From assembly GCF_047920995.1 (NCBI RefSeq), contig NZ_JBLRWZ010000004.1, forward strand, positions 47,712 through 111,711: DNA of 64,000 nucleotides, written 5' to 3'. Under the pieces are notes generated by a model. It saw nothing but the letters and a program-made list of their open reading frames with translations. It was not told where the DNA came from and did not search any database. The translations under genes and the position numbers were made by a program. Shown in pieces: positions 17,238 to 25,724 of the stretch (position 1 is its first letter; every line of letters starts with the position of its first letter). The stretch is from Aliidiomarina sp047920995. GTDB taxonomy: Bacteria; Pseudomonadota; Gammaproteobacteria; Enterobacterales; Alteromonadaceae.

Positions 17238-18652
17238 TGAAACCATTTATCTTAGCTGCAATAGCCGTAAGCGTATTAAGTGCGTGTACGGTGGGGCCTG
17301 ATTATCAGGCCTCGGCAACACCATTATCAGAACAGTGGCCTGAACTGGAACAAGCAGCCATTGCCACTAGTAGTGCAAATTCCGCAGAATGGCAGCAGTG
17401 GTGGCAGCAATATCAAGACCCTACACTAAACGCGCTGGTAAATCGGGCTTTGGCCGACAACCTAAATTTGCAAATACAAATTAGTCGTATTGAGCAAGCA
17501 CGAGCACAACTTGGCTTACGTGAGGCTGAGCGCTGGCCAATGCTGAGTGCCCAGGCCAGCGCAGCACGGGAGCAGCAGCCTAGCTCGCTGATGCCGGCCG
17601 CACTCGGCGGCGGCAGCCCACGTAACCAGTTTGCGGTAGCGGGCGTATTAAGTTATGAAGTGGACTTGTGGGGACGCATCAGCCGTCAGCGAGAAGCGGC
17701 AAATGCTATGTTGGCGCAATCGGTATTTGGTGCTGAAGCGGTACAATTAAGCTTAATTAGCGATGTGATTAGCACCTATTTCAGCCTGCTAGCCCTAGAG
17801 CAGCAACAGGCTGCGGCAACCGCAATGCTTGCTTCCCAAGAAGAAACCTTAGCCATAGAACAATATCGCTACGAACGTGGCGCAAGTAGTGCACTAAATG
17901 TTCGCCGGGCCGAAGCCGCGGTTGCTAGTGCGCAAGCTGCCCTACCCGATTTAAACGCAGCGGTTCGTTCTGCCCGTTCAGCATTGGCATTGCTCGTGGG
18001 CTACAGCCCTGAAGAAATGCTCGGTACCATTGAATTCGCTACCAGTAATTTTAGCGCTATTAGCACACCTAGTGAGTTTCCAACTGTTACACCTTCAGAG
18101 TTATTAAAGCGGCGGCCGGATATTCGTGCTGCTGAAGCTAACTTGCAAATGGCTTCTGCACAAGTGGGCGTTGCCGTGGCACAACGTTTTCCAAGCCTGA
18201 ATCTATCTGGGTTAGTGGGGAGTGCAGCTAGTGATAGCAGTGATCTGTTTGGATCAGGTAGCGATATTTGGAGCATTGGTGCCGATTTAGCGGGTCCGAT
18301 TTTTGATTTTGGCCGCCGGAAAAATGTAGTTTTAGCTGCTGAGGCAGCACTACAGGAAGCCGAATTAAGCTACCAGCAAGCAATAGTTGCAGCCGTTCGT
18401 GATGCGAGCGATGCGCTTTATTTGCTGAGCATTTCCGATCAACGCTTAAATGCGGCACAGCAGCAATATCAAGCTATTACGAACACTGTAACGGTTGCTG
18501 AACGGCAATATGATCAAGGGGCCATAGGCCTATTTGAATTACTGGAAAGCCAGCGTGCATTGCTTACTGCCGAAATGACATTAAGTGATGCTAAAAGCCA
18601 ACAGCTTACCGCTCGTACCAACCTGTTTAAAGCATTAGGTGGTGGCTGGTAA
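17237..18652 (+). CDS. Outer-membrane efflux lipoprotein, NodT/OprM family
   Basis: 471 residues. The ATG overlaps the pump's TAA by one base (TAATG), showing coupled translation. Lipobox LSAC at about residues 14-17 is followed by TVGPDYQ, the signature of NodT-type factors. Two outer-membrane-factor repeats follow; LKRRPDIRAAEANLQMASAQVGVAVAQRFP is the conserved start of the second. It forms the trimeric exit duct for the pump. Its last 18 bases overlap the end of the convergent CDF gene. Confidence 0.93.
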   Translation: MKPFILAAIAVSVLSACTVGPDYQASATPLSEQWPELEQAAIATSSANSAEWQQWWQQYQDPTLNALVNRALADNLNLQIQISRIEQARAQLGLREAERWPMLSAQASAAREQQPSSLMPAALGGGSPRNQFAVAGVLSYEVDLWGRISRQREAANAMLAQSVFGAEAVQLSLISDVISTYFSLLALEQQQAAATAMLASQEETLAIEQYRYERGASSALNVRRAEAAVASAQAALPDLNAAVRSARSALALLVGYSPEEMLGTIEFATSNFSAISTPSEFPTVTPSELLKRRPDIRAAEANLQMASAQVGVAVAQRFPSLNLSGLVGSAASDSSDLFGSGSDIWSIGADLAGPIFDFGRRKNVVLAAEAALQEAELSYQQAIVAAVRDASDALYLLSISDQRLNAAQQQYQAITNTVTVAERQYDQGAIGLFELLESQRALLTAEMTLSDAKSQQLTARTNLFKALGGGW

Positions 18653-19891
18653 GGCCAACCATAGGCGCACGCGAATCGGTCCTGAGCTGATTCGCGTGAG
18701 CTTACTCTTCACCTCTTCAGTGATTTCCGCTGCAACTTGCTGATAAACATGGAGTGATTTATCAGTAATCGCTACTGATAGTTTTATGTCGATTTCTAAC
18801 GCGTTAGGTAAATAAAATAAATCAATATGATGTTCAACAACTGGCATCTTTTCGGATGTTGCTTCGCCGTGGGTTAAACGCTCAGCCAAAATGGCAGTGG
18901 TAATTGCTTGCGCCACCACCGGAGCAATTTGCGCGCGAATAGGCCAGCTTAACAACAACTGGTGCTCGGCATCATTACAAACATCAATGTGATAAATAAC
19001 GTAACGTAAATCAGCGATGTTATTCAGCAACACCTGCCGAACTTGTTCACCAATGAAATGCCCTTCTGCCGCGCTTGTGTGCGGCCGCACACGAATATGG
19101 ATTTCCAGTAAGGTTGCACCGCCACTACCCCGCGTTTTTAAGCTGTGAACGCTTTGCACGCCTTCAACCTGCAATGCCAACTCACGAATATGTTTCTCTT
19201 GCGCTGGTGGCACTGCGGTATCAACTAATTCAGTAATACTATTGAGTAACATGGAAAGCGCAATTTTGCCGATGACCAGTGCAACCACGATAGCGGCAAG
19301 TGCATCTAACCACCAATAACCGGCCATAGCGCCAAGAATAGCCAGCAATACCACAATCGACGACCAACCATCGCTACGGTGATGCCAAGCATTGGCAATC
19401 AATAATTGCGAATTTACTTGCTTACCAACTTTTAGCGTGTACCAATACAACCACTCATTCACTATGATCGATATAGCAGCCGCTATAGCGGTAATCAATG
19501 CAGGAGAATGCAACGGCTCACCTAACCACAGTGCTTGGCTGCTCTGCCATGTCATGCTTGCGGCAACGAGGGCAAGAATAAGTGCGAGTAATATAGTGGC
19601 GATGGTTTCAAATCGCCGGTGCCCCCATGGGTGCTGTCGATCAGGTTGTTTTTGCGCGGCGCCAAAAACAAGCCACACCATCACATCGGAAAGAACATCC
19701 GAAAGCGAGTGGAAACCATCTGCTACTAATGCCGCCGAACCACCAAGGTTACCCGTAATAATTTTCAATACACTAAGGCCGGTATTAGTAAGCGCACCCA
19801 CTAAACTAACCCGTTTACCGGCTTTACTGCGAGTTTCATCATGCTCTTTTGTGTTCTGGCTTTTGTGGCTATGGTGCTGCGATGAACGCAT
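18635..19891 (-). CDS. Cation diffusion facilitator family metal exporter
   Basis: 418 residues from the ATG at 19889-19891 (AGAGGG six bases upstream); a longer frame to 19945 is less likely. Six membrane helices carry the metal site as DGFHSLSDVLSD in TM2 and HHRSDG in TM5, matching the D/H-xxx-D sites of zinc and iron exporters. The N-terminus is histidine-rich (SSQHHSHKSQ). After the usual cytoplasmic domain (VEGVQSVHSLKTR..., about 270-330) there is an extra C-terminal stretch of about 90 residues that resembles no domain I know. Metal not assignable. Confidence 0.9.
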   Translation of the reverse strand: MRSSQHHSHKSQNTKEHDETRSKAGKRVSLVGALTNTGLSVLKIITGNLGGSAALVADGFHSLSDVLSDVMVWLVFGAAQKQPDRQHPWGHRRFETIATILLALILALVAASMTWQSSQALWLGEPLHSPALITAIAAAISIIVNEWLYWYTLKVGKQVNSQLLIANAWHHRSDGWSSIVVLLAILGAMAGYWWLDALAAIVVALVIGKIALSMLLNSITELVDTAVPPAQEKHIRELALQVEGVQSVHSLKTRGSGGATLLEIHIRVRPHTSAAEGHFIGEQVRQVLLNNIADLRYVIYHIDVCNDAEHQLLLSWPIRAQIAPVVAQAITTAILAERLTHGEATSEKMPVVEHHIDLFYLPNALEIDIKLSVAITDKSLHVYQQVAAEITEEVKSKLTRISSGPIRVRLWLALPATT

Positions 19892-20058
19892 TGCAAACCC
19901 TCTGAATAAATTAGCTGCATTGAATAATAGCGCAAAAACGGGCATACTATGGGCCGAATTTTAGCGGCTTTCGTATGTGCTTTACACTCGCGAAGCATCG
20001 TTGTTTCGCCGCATTGCAGTACACTAATGTATCTGTGTTCTAACCTATAGGAATTACA

Positions 20059-22287
20059 ATGTCTAACGATAAATCAACGATTATCTATACCGAAACTGAT
20101 GAAGCGCCACGCCTCGCTACGTATTCATTATTGCCGATTATTCAAGCATTTACCAAAGCCGCCGGTATTTCCGTTGAAACCCGTGATATCTCTCTTGCTG
20201 GTCGGATTATTGCGAACTTCCCAGAATACCTAAAAGAAGAGCAGCGCATTAATGATGCATTAACCGAGCTTGGTGAAATCGCCAAAACACCAGCCGCTAA
20301 CATTATTAAGTTACCTAATATTAGTGCATCTATTCCACAACTTGTAGCAGCAATCAAAGAATTGCAATCGCAAGGTTATGCGCTACCAGATTATCCATTT
20401 GAGCCACAGAACGATGAACAACGTGATGTGAAATCTCGCTACGATAAAATCAAAGGCAGTGCTGTGAACCCAGTATTACGCGAAGGTAACTCTGATCGTC
20501 GCGCTCCTGCTGCAGTTAAGAATTACGCTAAGAAACATCCACACCGTATGGGCGCTTGGAGTAAAGATTCGCAAACTCACGTAGCGCACATGGAAGATGG
20601 TGATTTCTACTCAAGTGAGCAGTCTACTACATTCGAAAACGCAGATAGCTTAAAGATTGTTTTAAAAACGAATAACGGTGAAGAAGCTATATTGAAAGAT
20701 GCTGTTGCGGTTCAAGCTGGTGAAGTAGTAGATGCAGCTACAATGAACGCTGCGAAACTACAAGCATTTTACGCCAAGCAAACGGCTGCTGCAAAAGCAG
20801 AGAATGTGCTGCTTTCGTTGCATTTGAAAGCAACCATGATGAAAGTGTCAGATCCGATTTTGTTTGGCCATGCAGTGAAAGTTTATTTTGCTGATGTGTT
20901 TGCTAAACATGGCGATACCTTGAAAGAAATTGGCGTTGATTTAACCAATGGTTTTGGTGATGTAGTAGCAAAGGTAGCTGAGCTACCGGCTAAAAAGCGT
21001 GCTGAGATCGAAGCGGATATCGCTGCAGTTTACGAAAAGCAGCCTGAGCTAGCGATGGTGAACTCTGATAAAGGCATCACTAACCTGCACGTACCAAGCG
21101 ATATTATTATTGATGCATCAATGCCAGCAATGATTCGTGATGGCGGTAAAATGTGGGATCGTGCCGGTAAGCAAGCTGATACTAAAGCAATGATTCCAGA
21201 TCGCAGTTACGCCGGTGTATATCAAGAAACTATCTCTTTCTGTAAAGAGAACGGCGCATTCGATCCAGCCACTATGGGCACAGTTCCAAACGTGGGCCTA
21301 ATGGCACAAAAAGCGGAAGAATACGGTTCGCACGATAAAACCTTTGAAATTTCAGCTGCAGGTACAGTGCAAGTAACCAATAGCGCTGGCGAAATCGTGT
21401 TTTCCCACACGGTAGAGAAAGGCGATATTTGGCGCATGTGCCAAGTGAAAGATGCACCGATTCAAGATTGGGTGAAACTTGCAGTAAATCGCTCGAAGCA
21501 AAGTGGCATGCCGGCAATCTTCTGGCTTGATAGCAACCGTGCCCATGATCGTGAATTGATTGCTAAGGTAGATACCTACCTACAAGACCATGATACCAAT
21601 GGCCTTGAGATCAACATCATGACACCAGTAGAAGCAACTCGTTACTCATTACAGCGCATGAAAGAAGGCAAAGACACTATTTCAGTTACCGGTAACGTAT
21701 TACGTGATTACCTTACTGATTTGTTCCCAATTTTAGAACTTAACACCAGTGCTAAAATGCTCTCTATTGTGCCATTAATGAACGGTGGCGGATTATTTGA
21801 AACTGGCGCTGGTGGTTCTGCACCGAAACATGTACAGCAGTTTGTAGAAGAAAATCACCTACGCTGGGATTCTCTTGGTGAGTTCTTAGCATTAGCAGCG
21901 TCGCTAGAGCATTTAAGCCAAGTAACCGGTAATGCCCGCGCCCAAGTGTTAGCTGATACATTGGATCAAGCCACGGCTAAATTTTTAGAAACCAATAAAT
22001 CACCTTCTCGTAAAGCGGGTGAAATTGATAACCGTGGTAGCCACTTCTACTTAGCTATGTACTGGGCTGAGGCATTAGCCGCGCAGACCAGTGATAGTGA
22101 GTTACAACAGCGCTTTAGCAAACTTGCCGAAGCATTGAACAGCAATGAAGATGCCATTATGCAGAACCTTAATGATGTGCAAGGCGTTGCCGTAGAAATC
22201 GATGGTTACTACCAGCCAAACGCTGATTTAGTAAGCCGCGCAATGCGCCCAAGCAGCATTTTGAATGATGTTCTTGCCAGCTTGTAA
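20059..22287 (+). CDS. NADP-dependent isocitrate dehydrogenase, monomeric type
   Basis: Oxidises isocitrate to 2-oxoglutarate in the citric acid cycle, giving NADPH. At 742 residues it is the large monomeric form, unrelated in layout to the dimeric Icd of E. coli. Diagnostic stretches include YTETDEAPRLATYSLLPII at the start, AVNPVLREGNSDRRAP (substrate site), and IFWLDSNRAHD plus DNRGSHFYLAMYWAEAL near the end. AGGA six bases before the ATG supports the start. A strong terminator follows. Confidence 0.97.
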   Translation: MSNDKSTIIYTETDEAPRLATYSLLPIIQAFTKAAGISVETRDISLAGRIIANFPEYLKEEQRINDALTELGEIAKTPAANIIKLPNISASIPQLVAAIKELQSQGYALPDYPFEPQNDEQRDVKSRYDKIKGSAVNPVLREGNSDRRAPAAVKNYAKKHPHRMGAWSKDSQTHVAHMEDGDFYSSEQSTTFENADSLKIVLKTNNGEEAILKDAVAVQAGEVVDAATMNAAKLQAFYAKQTAAAKAENVLLSLHLKATMMKVSDPILFGHAVKVYFADVFAKHGDTLKEIGVDLTNGFGDVVAKVAELPAKKRAEIEADIAAVYEKQPELAMVNSDKGITNLHVPSDIIIDASMPAMIRDGGKMWDRAGKQADTKAMIPDRSYAGVYQETISFCKENGAFDPATMGTVPNVGLMAQKAEEYGSHDKTFEISAAGTVQVTNSAGEIVFSHTVEKGDIWRMCQVKDAPIQDWVKLAVNRSKQSGMPAIFWLDSNRAHDRELIAKVDTYLQDHDTNGLEINIMTPVEATRYSLQRMKEGKDTISVTGNVLRDYLTDLFPILELNTSAKMLSIVPLMNGGGLFETGAGGSAPKHVQQFVEENHLRWDSLGEFLALAASLEHLSQVTGNARAQVLADTLDQATAKFLETNKSPSRKAGEIDNRGSHFYLAMYWAEALAAQTSDSELQQRFSKLAEALNSNEDAIMQNLNDVQGVAVEIDGYYQPNADLVSRAMRPSSILNDVLASL

Positions 22288-22312
22288 TCGGTTTCGCAAA
22301 AGTTAGCGTAAC

Positions 22313-22339
22313 AATAGGCTCTTCGGAGCCTATTTTTTT
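22313..22339 (+). terminator. Rho-independent terminator after isocitrate dehydrogenase
   Basis: A perfect 9-bp stem (AATAGGCTC with GAGCCTATT) capped by the very stable C-TTCG-G tetraloop and followed by a run of seven T. Confidence 0.93.
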
Positions 22340-22388
22340 GCCTGCACGCTAATGCGAGCTAAGCTTAATATTTTTACTCGGCATGTTC

Positions 22389-22405
22389 ATACGAGATGTT
22401 CGTAT
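22389..22405. promoter_or_regulatory. Palindrome upstream of the cupin gene, possible operator
   Basis: ATACGA, 5-base spacer, TCGTAT: a perfect inverted repeat 42 bases before the cupin ATG. It is at the right distance to be a regulator site. The binding protein is unknown. A related palindrome (TATACGC...GCGTATA) precedes the next gene, prpE. Confidence 0.35.
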
Positions 22406-22447
22406 TTATATTAGCGGCAATAACAGCCACCAATTATGTGAGGAACA

Positions 22448-23131
22448 ATGCAAATTCGAGCTGAATTTCAGAAACGCGAAGTAGTATTTGCTAACAAGTA
22501 TACTTATGTTCCCTCCCCGCTACCCGGTGTATCGCGCATGATGCTCGATCGTATGGGCGATGAAGTTGCTCGCGCTACTAGTATCGTAAAGTACGCCGCT
22601 GGTGCGGGTTATAGCGCGCATACCCATGGCGGTGGCGAAGAAATTTTTGTACTCGATGGTGTGTTTTCTGATGAACATGGTGATTACCCAGCCGGCACCT
22701 ACTTACGCAATCCACCGGGAACCTCGCATACCCCGTTTAGCAAAGACGGCTGCACTATTTTAGTGAAGCTATGGCAATTTGCTGCAGGTGATACCGAGCA
22801 GCTTACTATTGATACTAATCAATCCACTTGGCGGCCCGGATTAGTGCCGGGCCTATCGGTACTGCCTTTGCACGAACATGATGGCATTAGTACCGCTCTA
22901 GTGCGTTGGGCTCCGAACACCCAATTCCAATCCCACATGCATCCGGGTGGGGAAGAGATTTTAGTTTTACAGGGATTATTTCGTGACGAATATGGCGAAT
23001 ACCCTGCGGGTTCCTGGCTGCGTAATCCGCGCTGGAGCAAGCATACACCCTTCACTGGTGCTGAGGGTGCCCTTATCTATGTGAAAGTAGGGCATCTCGG
23101 TGCCGATTTTTTACCGTTACCTGCGTATTAA
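22448..23131 (+). CDS. Tandem ChrR-type cupin protein
   Basis: 227 residues made of two similar cupin domains (about 15-115 and 125-220). Each has the metal-binding pattern HxH...GGEE...H: HTHGGGEEIFVLDG...HTPF in the first and HMHPGGEEILVLQG...HTPF in the second. This resembles the C-terminal cupin of ChrR anti-sigma factors, but the N-terminal zinc-binding sigma-factor domain is absent and no ECF sigma gene is adjacent. It is probably a metal-dependent enzyme or sensor in the cytoplasm. GAGGA lies just before the ATG. Confidence 0.8.
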   Translation: MQIRAEFQKREVVFANKYTYVPSPLPGVSRMMLDRMGDEVARATSIVKYAAGAGYSAHTHGGGEEIFVLDGVFSDEHGDYPAGTYLRNPPGTSHTPFSKDGCTILVKLWQFAAGDTEQLTIDTNQSTWRPGLVPGLSVLPLHEHDGISTALVRWAPNTQFQSHMHPGGEEILVLQGLFRDEYGEYPAGSWLRNPRWSKHTPFTGAEGALIYVKVGHLGADFLPLPAY

Positions 23132-23175
23132 CCTAAAGTCGAATTCCAATTTTCTCACGTGAGCGTACATTGAGG

Positions 23176-23200
23176 TATACGCAGTACCTATATGCGTATA
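23176..23200. promoter_or_regulatory. Palindrome upstream of prpE, possible operator
   Basis: TATACGC, 11-base spacer, GCGTATA: a perfect 7-bp inverted repeat ending 42 bases before the prpE ATG. Its half-sites resemble those before the cupin gene. The regulator is unknown. Confidence 0.4.
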
Positions 23201-23242
23201 TGTCTATGGACTGAAACAGCATAACGTTGGCGGGGAAATACT

Positions 23243-25162
23243 ATGAATTATCGGCAAATCCATCAGTTATCGATAACCAAGCCGGAACACTTTTGGGCCG
23301 AACAAGCCGCAAAACTAGCGTGGTTTAAGCAACCTACGCAAATACTTAGTAACAATCCATCACAACCAAGCGGTTATGAATGGTTTGCCGATGGTGAATT
23401 AAATATCAGCTACCTTGCCCTTGATTTCCATCTTGAACAAGGCCGCGGCAACCAAGTGGCGTTGTATTATGATTCACCTGTTACCGGCAATAAATATAGT
23501 TACACCTATGCTGAACTGCACCGCGAGGTAGCACACTTTGCTGGTGTGCTGCGCGCACAAGGTATTGAACAAGGTGATCGGGTGGTGATTTATATGCCCA
23601 TGATTCCTGAAGCGGCCATCGCCATGCTCGCTGTTGCTCGGTTAGGCGCAATTCACTCGGTTGTGTTTGGTGGTTTTGCCGCCCACGAGCTAGCCGTTCG
23701 GATTAATGATGCGCAGCCCAAATTAGTAATCTCCGCTTCTCATGGCATTGAGCCGCACCGATTAATTCCTTACAAGCCCCTGTTAGATCGAGCGATTGCT
23801 GAAGCGGATTATAAACCTCTCGGTACCATTATTTACCAGCGCAATAATGTTCCAGAAAACAAACAAGTAAGCTGCCAAATGCTAGCTGGCTACGATCTCG
23901 ATTGGCAAACCGCCATGGCTACTGCCGAGCCAGCTGCAGCCATTCCTGTGCCCAGCAACCATCCGCTCTACATTCTTTACACCTCAGGTACCACTGGCAA
24001 ACCAAAAGGCGTGGTGCGTGATACAGGGGGCTATGCAACTGCCCTGCACTTCAGCATGCAAGCGATCTATAACTTAACCGCTGGCGATGTAATGTTTTCA
24101 GCCTCAGACGTAGGTTGGGTAGTAGGCCACTCCTATATTGTATATGGGCCCCTTTTGGCCGGATGTAGCACCATAATGTATGAGGGCAAGCCAGTATTTA
24201 CTCCAGACGCAGGAGCGTTCTGGCGGATTTGTGATGAGTATAACGTTAAAGTTATTTTTGCCGCGCCCACCGCATTTCGCGCTATTCGTAAAGAAGATCC
24301 TCACGCTGAATTTCTACAACAGTATGATATCAGTAGCGTTGAAACCATTTTCATGGCTGGTGAACGCCTCGATCCGGCAACCTTTGCATGGGCTTGCGAA
24401 AAAACCGGGAAACCAGTGGTTGATCACTGGTGGCAAACTGAATCGGGTTGGCCAATTTGTGCCAGCCCTGTAGGTATAGAGAAACTCGCCGTAAAAGCCG
24501 GTTCTTCTTCATTACCGGTGCCGGGCTACAAGGTTGTGGTGTTAGACGAGGCTGGTGACCCTATCGCCACCAACGACCAAGGCAATATTGCCATTCAGTT
24601 GCCGTTGCCGCCCGGTTGCTTTACTAACGTTTGGGGAAATCCAGAACGTTTCCACACCAGCTACCTACAGCAATTTCCAGGCTATTACGCGAGTGGTGAT
24701 GGCGGCTATATTGATGAAGAGGGTTATGTATTCATTATGGGCCGTACGGATGATGTGATTAATGTGGCCGGGCACCGCTTATCTACCGGCGAAATGGAAG
24801 AAGTGTTAGCCAACCACCCTGCAGTTGCTGAATGCTGCGTTGTGGGCGCTCATGATAGCCTAAAAGGGCAACAACCCATTGGCTTAGTAGTAATAAAAAA
24901 TGGCGTTGATTTGAGTGCCACTGAACTGGAAAAAGAGTTGGTTGCATTGGTGCGAGAGGAAATTGGGGCGCTGGCCTGCTTTAAAGTTGCCGTTACCGTG
25001 AAGCGGTTACCGAAAACGCGCTCTGGCAAGATACTTCGCAATGTAGTGCGCAATATCGCCGATGGCAAAGAATATGTTGTACCCTCTACGATTGATGATC
25101 CAGAGAGTGTAACCGAAATTGAGCACGCACTAGCGCGCTTAACTAATGGCTTGAATACTTAA
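23243..25162 (+). CDS. prpE: Propionyl-CoA synthetase (acetyl-CoA synthetase family)
   Basis: Adenylate-forming ligase, 639 residues, making propionyl-CoA (or other short acyl-CoAs) from the acid, ATP and CoA. Visible motifs: ATP loop YTSGTTGKPKG, WWQTESGW, the hinge GRTDDVINVAGHRLSTGEMEE, and LPKTRSGKILR, whose lysine is the usual acetylation-controlled catalytic residue. The N-terminal domain and FGGFAAHEL match PrpE better than Acs. No methylcitrate genes are nearby, so propionate as main substrate is inferred. GGGGA precedes the ATG; a terminator follows. Confidence 0.88.
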   Translation: MNYRQIHQLSITKPEHFWAEQAAKLAWFKQPTQILSNNPSQPSGYEWFADGELNISYLALDFHLEQGRGNQVALYYDSPVTGNKYSYTYAELHREVAHFAGVLRAQGIEQGDRVVIYMPMIPEAAIAMLAVARLGAIHSVVFGGFAAHELAVRINDAQPKLVISASHGIEPHRLIPYKPLLDRAIAEADYKPLGTIIYQRNNVPENKQVSCQMLAGYDLDWQTAMATAEPAAAIPVPSNHPLYILYTSGTTGKPKGVVRDTGGYATALHFSMQAIYNLTAGDVMFSASDVGWVVGHSYIVYGPLLAGCSTIMYEGKPVFTPDAGAFWRICDEYNVKVIFAAPTAFRAIRKEDPHAEFLQQYDISSVETIFMAGERLDPATFAWACEKTGKPVVDHWWQTESGWPICASPVGIEKLAVKAGSSSLPVPGYKVVVLDEAGDPIATNDQGNIAIQLPLPPGCFTNVWGNPERFHTSYLQQFPGYYASGDGGYIDEEGYVFIMGRTDDVINVAGHRLSTGEMEEVLANHPAVAECCVVGAHDSLKGQQPIGLVVIKNGVDLSATELEKELVALVREEIGALACFKVAVTVKRLPKTRSGKILRNVVRNIADGKEYVVPSTIDDPESVTEIEHALARLTNGLNT

Positions 25163-25176
25163 ACGCCAGATACTAA

Positions 25177-25202
25177 AAAGGGTAGCCATTTGGCTACCCT
25201 TT
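25177..25202. terminator. Bidirectional terminator between prpE and cold-shock gene
   Basis: AAAGGGTAGCCA pairs perfectly with TGGCTACCCTTT across a 2-base loop, with A-rich sequence on the left and T-rich on the right, so it can end both convergent transcripts. Confidence 0.85.
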
Positions 25203-25251
25203 ATAATTCTCTACGCTAGTGCTTACCGCAGTAAGCTCAACATCAGATAGC

Positions 25252-25461
25252 TTATAAAGCTACGATGTTTTCAGCTTGAGGACCTTTCTGGCCTTGAGTA
25301 ACGGTAAAAGAAACTTTTTGGCCTTCAGCCAAAGTTTTGAAACCGTTGCCAGAGATCGCGCTGAAATGAGCGAATACATCTGGACCGCCTTCGCGCTCGA
25401 TGAAACCAAAACCTTTAGTTTCGTTAAACCACTTTACGGTACCAGTAACTGTATTAGACAT
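25252..25461 (-). CDS. Cold-shock domain protein (CspA/CspE family)
   Basis: A 69-residue single cold-shock domain, an RNA chaperone that melts mRNA secondary structure. RNA-binding motifs GFGFIE (RNP1) and VFAHFSAI (RNP2) are present, within MSNTVTGTVKWFNETKGFGFIE. Length is normal. A fairly A/T-rich leader upstream (25462 to about 25600) could be a long 5' untranslated region as in cold-inducible members, but no cold box was identified. Which paralogue it is cannot be said. Confidence 0.95.
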   Translation of the reverse strand: MSNTVTGTVKWFNETKGFGFIEREGGPDVFAHFSAISGNGFKTLAEGQKVSFTVTQGQKGPQAENIVAL

Positions 25462-25724
25462 AATAATTTCCTGAAATTTTAAATGTTAAATGTGCACCCC
25501 TGCCGAAATTGGCATGGTTGGTGCGGTCATGCGGGAAAAATAAACTAAAACTTAAGAACTACAGGACGAAGATTATGGTAATACGACGAATTGGAGTGTT
25601 AAATTGTATCTTTCATGCATTGATGACTATTATACAGTAAATGCACGAAAAAGATACCGAAACTTTCAACCACAGCGAAATATCTTGCTCCCCACGCTAA
25701 CCTTAAGAAGAAGTAGAGAGCCTT

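Noticed and set aside
22448..23131. ChrR anti-sigma factor identity for the cupin protein.
   Set aside because: The zinc-binding anti-sigma domain is missing and no ECF sigma factor gene is adjacent; only the cupin part resembles ChrR.
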